A stretch of DNA of 19,829 nucleotides from JBHJOF01 sp050330055 (lineage in GTDB: Bacteria > Pseudomonadota > Alphaproteobacteria > Kiloniellales > JAKSDN01), in assembly GCA_050330055.1 (NCBI GenBank), contig JBHJOF010000314.1, positions 1-19,829 on the forward strand, given 5' to 3'. Shown piece by piece: positions 16,458 to 19,829 of the stretch. Positions within the stretch are counted from its first letter, which is position 1, and each line of letters opens with the position of its first letter. The notes beneath the pieces were generated by a model that was given only the letters and a program-made list of their open reading frames with translations, was not told the DNA's origin and made no database searches. Position numbers and translations under genes: made by a program.

Positions 16458-17657
16458 TTATTCCGGCGTCTGCTCGCCGGCAGCGGCCGGCATGATCTCG
16501 ATGCTGGCACGCTGGCGCAAGTCTTGTAGCAGATCATTGATCGCGGCGCGCTCTGCTTCTTGCCGCAGATCGGGCTCGAGCTCGGCGAAGCTCGGCAAGG
16601 CCGCGCCGCTGCGGCGCTCGAGCTTGATGACGTGCCAGCCAAACTCGCTCCTCGCCGGCTCGCGGCTGTACTCGCCGGGCACCAACCTTGCGACGGCCGC
16701 GGCGAAACCCGGCGGCATGCGGTCGAGCCGGAAGCTGCCCAGCGAGCCGCCCTGCTTGGCCGAGGCGGCGAGCGAGCGTTCGTGCGCCAGCGTCGCGAAG
16801 TCGGCGCCCTGGTCAAGCGCTGCGATCACCGCCAGCGCCGCCGCCTCGCTGTCGAGCTGAATGTGGCTGGCCGTCACTTCGACGGCACCGGCCAGGCGCT
16901 GGATGTGCTGGGCGTAGAGCGCCTCCAGCTTGTCGTCGGTCACCGCCGCCTCGAGATGGCGCTGCAGCACGCGCTCGCGCAGCAGGCGCTCTTCGTAGGC
17001 CGCAACCTGGCGCCGCAGCGCCGGGTCCTTGTGCAGCTCCTCGCGGCGCGCCGCGTTGGCCAGCAGGATCATGTCGACCGCGCGGCGCAGCAGCGCCGGG
17101 AACAGCACCTCCGGCTGGCTGCGGTAGTCGCCCGGCAGCTCGTCCACGGCGCTCCAGACCTCGCCCCAGAGGATCGCCTTGCCGTCGACGATGGCCACCA
17201 CGCTGTCGTCGGCCATGAGTTGGCGCAGCAGGGCCTCGACGTCGCCGTCGCCGCGGCTGGCCGCCTGCGGCTCCGTCTCGTCCACTGGTGTCTCGCCCAC
17301 CGGGGCCCCAGCCGCTGGGGCTGCGCTTGCCGGTGGCTCGGCGGTCGCCGCCTCGGCCTCAGGCGCGGCCGTCCCGGGCACGGCCTCGGGCGCTGTCGTT
17401 TCCTCTCCGGCCGGCCCCGCTCCCGGCTGGGCGCCCTGGGGCTCCATGAACAAGGGCGGTGGCGGCGCGCTGTCGGAGCGCACCTGCGCCACGGCGGCCG
17501 GCGCCGCTGCCGCACCGTCGTCTGCCAGCGGTATGGTGAAGGGCTCCGATGCGGCGCGCGCGTGCCAGGCGACCCCGGCTGAGGCCGCGGACAGCAGCAG
17601 CGCCACCGTTACGGCCAGCCACGGCGGGACCGGCTTCGTGACTGCGTGACAAGACAT
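16458..17657 (-). CDS. Parvulin-type peptidyl-prolyl isomerase with long Pro/Ala-rich linker
   Basis: The 399-residue product has an N-terminal hydrophobic segment (about 13-31) that is a signal or anchor, then an Ala/Pro/Glu/Gly-rich linker from about 38 to 137. A helical SurA/PpiC-like N-domain follows at about 150-240 (VVAIVDGKAILWGEV, EVLFPALLRRAVDMILLANAA). The parvulin domain is at about 259-348, with ASHIQL, GGSLGSFRLDRMPPGF and SEFGWHVIKLERR. It probably helps outer-membrane or periplasmic proteins fold. The start is the ATG at 17657, with GGAGAGG 13 bases upstream; a GTG at 17669 is too close to that site. It is a clear paralog of the next upstream gene, from which it differs mainly by the linker, and lies 64 bases after it. 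Confidence 0.9.
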   Translation of the reverse strand: MSCHAVTKPVPPWLAVTVALLLSAASAGVAWHARAASEPFTIPLADDGAAAAPAAVAQVRSDSAPPPPLFMEPQGAQPGAGPAGEETTAPEAVPGTAAPEAEAATAEPPASAAPAAGAPVGETPVDETEPQAASRGDGDVEALLRQLMADDSVVAIVDGKAILWGEVWSAVDELPGDYRSQPEVLFPALLRRAVDMILLANAARREELHKDPALRRQVAAYEERLLRERVLQRHLEAAVTDDKLEALYAQHIQRLAGAVEVTASHIQLDSEAAALAVIAALDQGADFATLAHERSLAASAKQGGSLGSFRLDRMPPGFAAAVARLVPGEYSREPARSEFGWHVIKLERRSGAALPSFAELEPDLRQEAERAAINDLLQDLRQRASIEIMPAAAGEQTPE

Positions 17658-17721
17658 CGAAAGGCGCACACCTCTCCGCGGCGCGAGCGCATCACTGGCT
17701 CTGGCTCTGGTCCTGCGGCGG

Positions 17722-18576
17722 CTACTCCGAGTCCCCGGCCGGCGCCGCGGGCTTGCCGGCTGGCGCGATCATCTCGATCTCGGCCGTTTCGCGCAGATCA
17801 CCGATCCGGCTGGCCACCACGTCGCGGGTTACCTCGTTCTTCATCTCGTCTTCGAGCTCCTCGAAAGAGGGTGGCTCCTGCGTGCGCTTGTCCTCGACTT
17901 TGATGACGTGCCAGCCGAACTGAGTCTGCACCGGGTCCTTGGAATGGCTGCCGGGTTCCAGCGCGAAGGCGGCCTGCGAGAATTCCGGGACCATCTGGTC
18001 GGCAGTGAAGTAGCCCAGGTCGCCACCCTGCGCGGAGGAGGGGCCGGTCGAGCGATTGCGCGCCAGCTCGGCGAAGTCGGCACCGCCGTCGAGCTCGGCG
18101 ATCACCTCGCGCGCCTCCTCCTCGCTCTCGAGCAGAATGTGGCGGGCGTTGATCTCCGCCTTGGCCGGGTTCTCGGACAGGAAGGTGTCGTAGCGCGCCT
18201 TGACCCGCGCGTCGGTGACTTCCTTGTCGATCAGGCGCTCCAGGTAGACCTCGCGCATGATGTCGAGGCGCAAGCTCTCGAGCCGCTCGGCCACCTCATC
18301 GTCATTGGCGAGCCCGTCGTCACTGGCCGCATTGCCGATCAGCAGCATGTCGATGCGCCGGTCGAGCAGCATGGGGAACAGCATCTCGGCCTGGGCCTGA
18401 TATTGCGCCGGCAGATTGCGCGCCAGGGCCATGACCTCGGCGCGCGTGACATCGGTGCCGTCAACGCGAGCGACCACCAGGTCGCCCGTCTGCTCCTCTT
18501 CCGCCTGTAGGACGGCCGGCAAGGCAAGCGCCAGGGCGGCACCGAGCGCGGCGCCTAGCAATAGCGGGTGTTTCAT
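17722..18576 (-). CDS. Periplasmic parvulin-type peptidyl-prolyl isomerase (PpiC/SurA-like)
   Basis: The 284-residue product has a cleavable signal peptide (about 1-25, ending VLQA) and a helical N-domain (VVARVDGTDVTRAEV, 34-48; EMLFPMLLDRRIDMLLIGNAA, 64-84). The parvulin domain is at about 140-230: ARHILLESEEEA, GGDLGYFTADQMVPEFSQAAF and TQFGWHVIKVEDKR, including the conserved His146 and His223. The role is cis-trans isomerisation of prolyl bonds and chaperoning of exported proteins. The start is the ATG at 18576 with AAGGA about ten bases upstream. Length is normal for the family. It is first of a tandem pair with the linker-bearing paralog, ahead of argJ. In other alphaproteobacteria a single such gene often sits between secA and argJ; secA is not here. 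Confidence 0.94.
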   Translation of the reverse strand: MKHPLLLGAALGAALALALPAVLQAEEEQTGDLVVARVDGTDVTRAEVMALARNLPAQYQAQAEMLFPMLLDRRIDMLLIGNAASDDGLANDDEVAERLESLRLDIMREVYLERLIDKEVTDARVKARYDTFLSENPAKAEINARHILLESEEEAREVIAELDGGADFAELARNRSTGPSSAQGGDLGYFTADQMVPEFSQAAFALEPGSHSKDPVQTQFGWHVIKVEDKRTQEPPSFEELEDEMKNEVTRDVVASRIGDLRETAEIEMIAPAGKPAAPAGDSE

Positions 18577-18755
18577 CGATTGGAATCCTTAGAAAGTGCT
18601 CTGGGATTGGCGTGAGGCGCGGCAAAGACCCCTCCCCGCGGGCGGGGCCGGGTCGCCGCAAGCCTGTCTGGCGGCATCATGCGCGCTGGCGGCTTCTGGC
18701 ACAAGGTCGAGGGATAGCGGCCCGAGAGGCCGGTTTCTGCCCCTTATGGGGCCGC

Positions 18756-19247
18756 TCAATTGATGGCGTGCCAGTCGGCGAGCCAGCCGGCGCAGCGCCG
18801 CCAGGACAGCGCGACCGTGAGGGACGTCTTGGCCGCCAGATCGCGCGCCGCGGCTGAAGGCCCGGCCGTTTCCGGACCGCCCAGGAAGATCTCCTGCATA
18901 AGGCGCGCGCTCGCCTCGGGCAGCGCAGCCTCGCCGCGTACGCCGGTCAGGCGCTCGAGGAAGTGCCGCCGCACGGCCTCGCAGACCTCGGGGCTCTGCG
19001 GGTCGTTCGCCAGGGCCTTTACGATGATGGCGATGTAGTCGCCGGTTGGGCGGGTCTGCACCTCGGCGAGGTAGTTGGCGCCATGCACGCCGCGCGCCTG
19101 CTGAGCGATTACAACCAGTCGCGCGCGCAGCTCGGCCACGCCGGCCTCGAAGCGCTCGCGCGAGATGGCCTCGGCCAGCGCCGGTCCGGCGACAGGGCCG
19201 AAGAGAGGACAGAGGATCATGACGGCCATTGCGACACGGCGAAACAC
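18756..19247 (-). CDS. Small exported protein of unknown function
   Basis: I do not recognise a family. The 163-residue product has a good signal peptide: MFRRVAMAVMILCPLFGPVA with cleavage near ALA-EA at about 25. The mature part is mostly helical by pattern (RERFEAGVAELRARLVVIAQQARG; PEVCEAVRRHFLERL). It has two cysteines (Cys89, Cys152) that could pair in the periplasm. I chose the GTG at 19247 because it puts two arginines before the hydrophobic core and has AGGA about seven bases upstream. A TTG at 19268 directly after the preceding stop, with a G-rich stretch, is the alternative. It starts about 30 bases after the gamma-glutamyltransferase gene, so the two are probably co-transcribed. 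Confidence 0.72.
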   Translation of the reverse strand: MFRRVAMAVMILCPLFGPVAGPALAEAISRERFEAGVAELRARLVVIAQQARGVHGANYLAEVQTRPTGDYIAIIVKALANDPQSPEVCEAVRRHFLERLTGVRGEAALPEASARLMQEIFLGGPETAGPSAAARDLAAKTSLTVALSWRRCAGWLADWHAIN

Positions 19248-19277
19248 TCTGCGTTCCTGGATCGACAAACCGCCCCC

Positions 19278-19829
19278 CTAGAAGGCCGCAGCGGCACCGT
19301 CACAGCGCGGATCGCTGGCGCCCTCGATCAGGCCGGAGGGATGCAGCACCACCGCCCCGGCGTGGCCCATGACCTCGTCGAAGTCGCCGACCAAAGTGAC
19401 GTCGTGGCCGGCGTTGCGCAGCGCCTCGACCACGACGGGATCGCAGCGCGCCTCGATGCGCAGGTCGTCGCGCGGCTCGCCCCAGGTGCGGCTCAGCACC
19501 CAGCGAGGCGCGGTAATGGCCGGTGCCAGCGGCTGGCCGAACAGGGCGTAACGACTGAAAACGGCGGCCTGGCTCTGCGGCTGGCCGTCGCCGCCCATGG
19601 CGCCGTAGGCCATCACCCGGCCGTCTGCCAGCAGCGCCATGGCCGGGTTGTTGGTGTGGAACGGCAGCCGGCCGGGCCGCAGATAGTTCTGCGCGCCGGG
19701 ATCGAGCGCGAAGCTGGAGCCTCGGTTCTGCCACTGGATGCCGGTCTCCGGCAGACAGAGGCCGGAGCCGAACTCCCAGTAGATGCTGTGGATGAAGCTG
19801 ACGACGCGGCCGGCCGCGTCGGCGGCCCC
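19278..19829 (-). CDS. Gamma-glutamyltransferase family protein, C-terminal part only
   Basis: The visible 183 residues are the small-subunit end of a gamma-glutamyltransferase/transpeptidase homolog. Family blocks include AADAAGRVVSFIHSIYWEFG, GIQWQNRGSSFALDPGAQNY, PGRLPFHTNNPA and YGAMGGDGQPQSQAA. The GAMGGDGQPQ form suggests the YwrD-like branch rather than the classical periplasmic enzyme. The catalytic Thr that starts the small subunit should lie only a few residues beyond the right edge, so activity and any export signal cannot be judged here. The family hydrolyses or transfers gamma-glutamyl groups, as in glutathione use. It precedes the small exported protein on the same strand. Confidence 0.88.
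   Translation of the reverse strand, partial: GAADAAGRVVSFIHSIYWEFGSGLCLPETGIQWQNRGSSFALDPGAQNYLRPGRLPFHTNNPAMALLADGRVMAYGAMGGDGQPQSQAAVFSRYALFGQPLAPAITAPRWVLSRTWGEPRDDLRIEARCDPVVVEALRNAGHDVTLVGDFDEVMGHAGAVVLHPSGLIEGASDPRCDGAAAAF

Noticed and set aside
18577..18755. Possible gene or RNA between the first prolyl isomerase and the small exported protein
   Set aside because: I saw only short GC-rich inverted bits (CCCCGCGGGCGGGG region) and no coding or RNA-gene signature.

Overview
The window is about 19.8 kb of very GC-rich chromosomal DNA. Gene content points to an aerobic, ubiquinone-using alphaproteobacterium, perhaps of the Rhodospirillales type: an NDUFAF5-like complex I assembly methyltransferase, ubiG, a DUF1178 protein, a Nit1-like amidase with grxC, and argJ with mutT. 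This placement rests on family recognition and gene order, not on a database search. I see no rRNA, tRNA, CRISPR array, prophage or intact insertion sequence.

Left part (1-10403). A RodZ-like protein runs off the left edge and lysC lies behind it on the same strand. ubiG diverges from lysC. After ubiG come a DUF1178 protein (minus), a small methyltransferase (plus), an unrecognised 339-residue repeat protein (minus) and a minus-strand run comF, grxC, nitrilase, in which grxC and the nitrilase gene overlap by 4 bases. A lower-GC glyoxalase-like (VOC) gene sits between comF and the NDUFAF5-like gene. The set resembles a recurrent alphaproteobacterial neighbourhood that has received a few extra genes and mobile palindromes.

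Middle (10404-14250). A hybrid sensor histidine kinase with two receiver domains and no HPt domain is followed on the same strand by an orphan TRAP-type periplasmic binding protein with a Tat signal. No TRAP membrane subunits are present.

Right part (14513-19829), all on the minus strand: a gamma-glutamyltransferase running off the right edge, a small exported protein of unknown function, two tandem paralogous parvulin-type prolyl isomerases, argJ and mutT.

The most unusual DNA is between the genes. Three large palindromic elements (4786-4933, 14282-14455, 14994-15139) share one architecture, but their outer hairpins differ in sequence while staying self-complementary. A smaller hairpin pair at 3427-3507 behaves the same way. 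A 225-base MITE-like element (6145-6369) has 12-base inverted ends and a flanking 9-base direct repeat, and carries a 51-base near-perfect palindrome. The last ACT domain of lysC lies in a sharp AT-rich, rare-codon island. I did not find a defence system or other clearly new multi-gene system.
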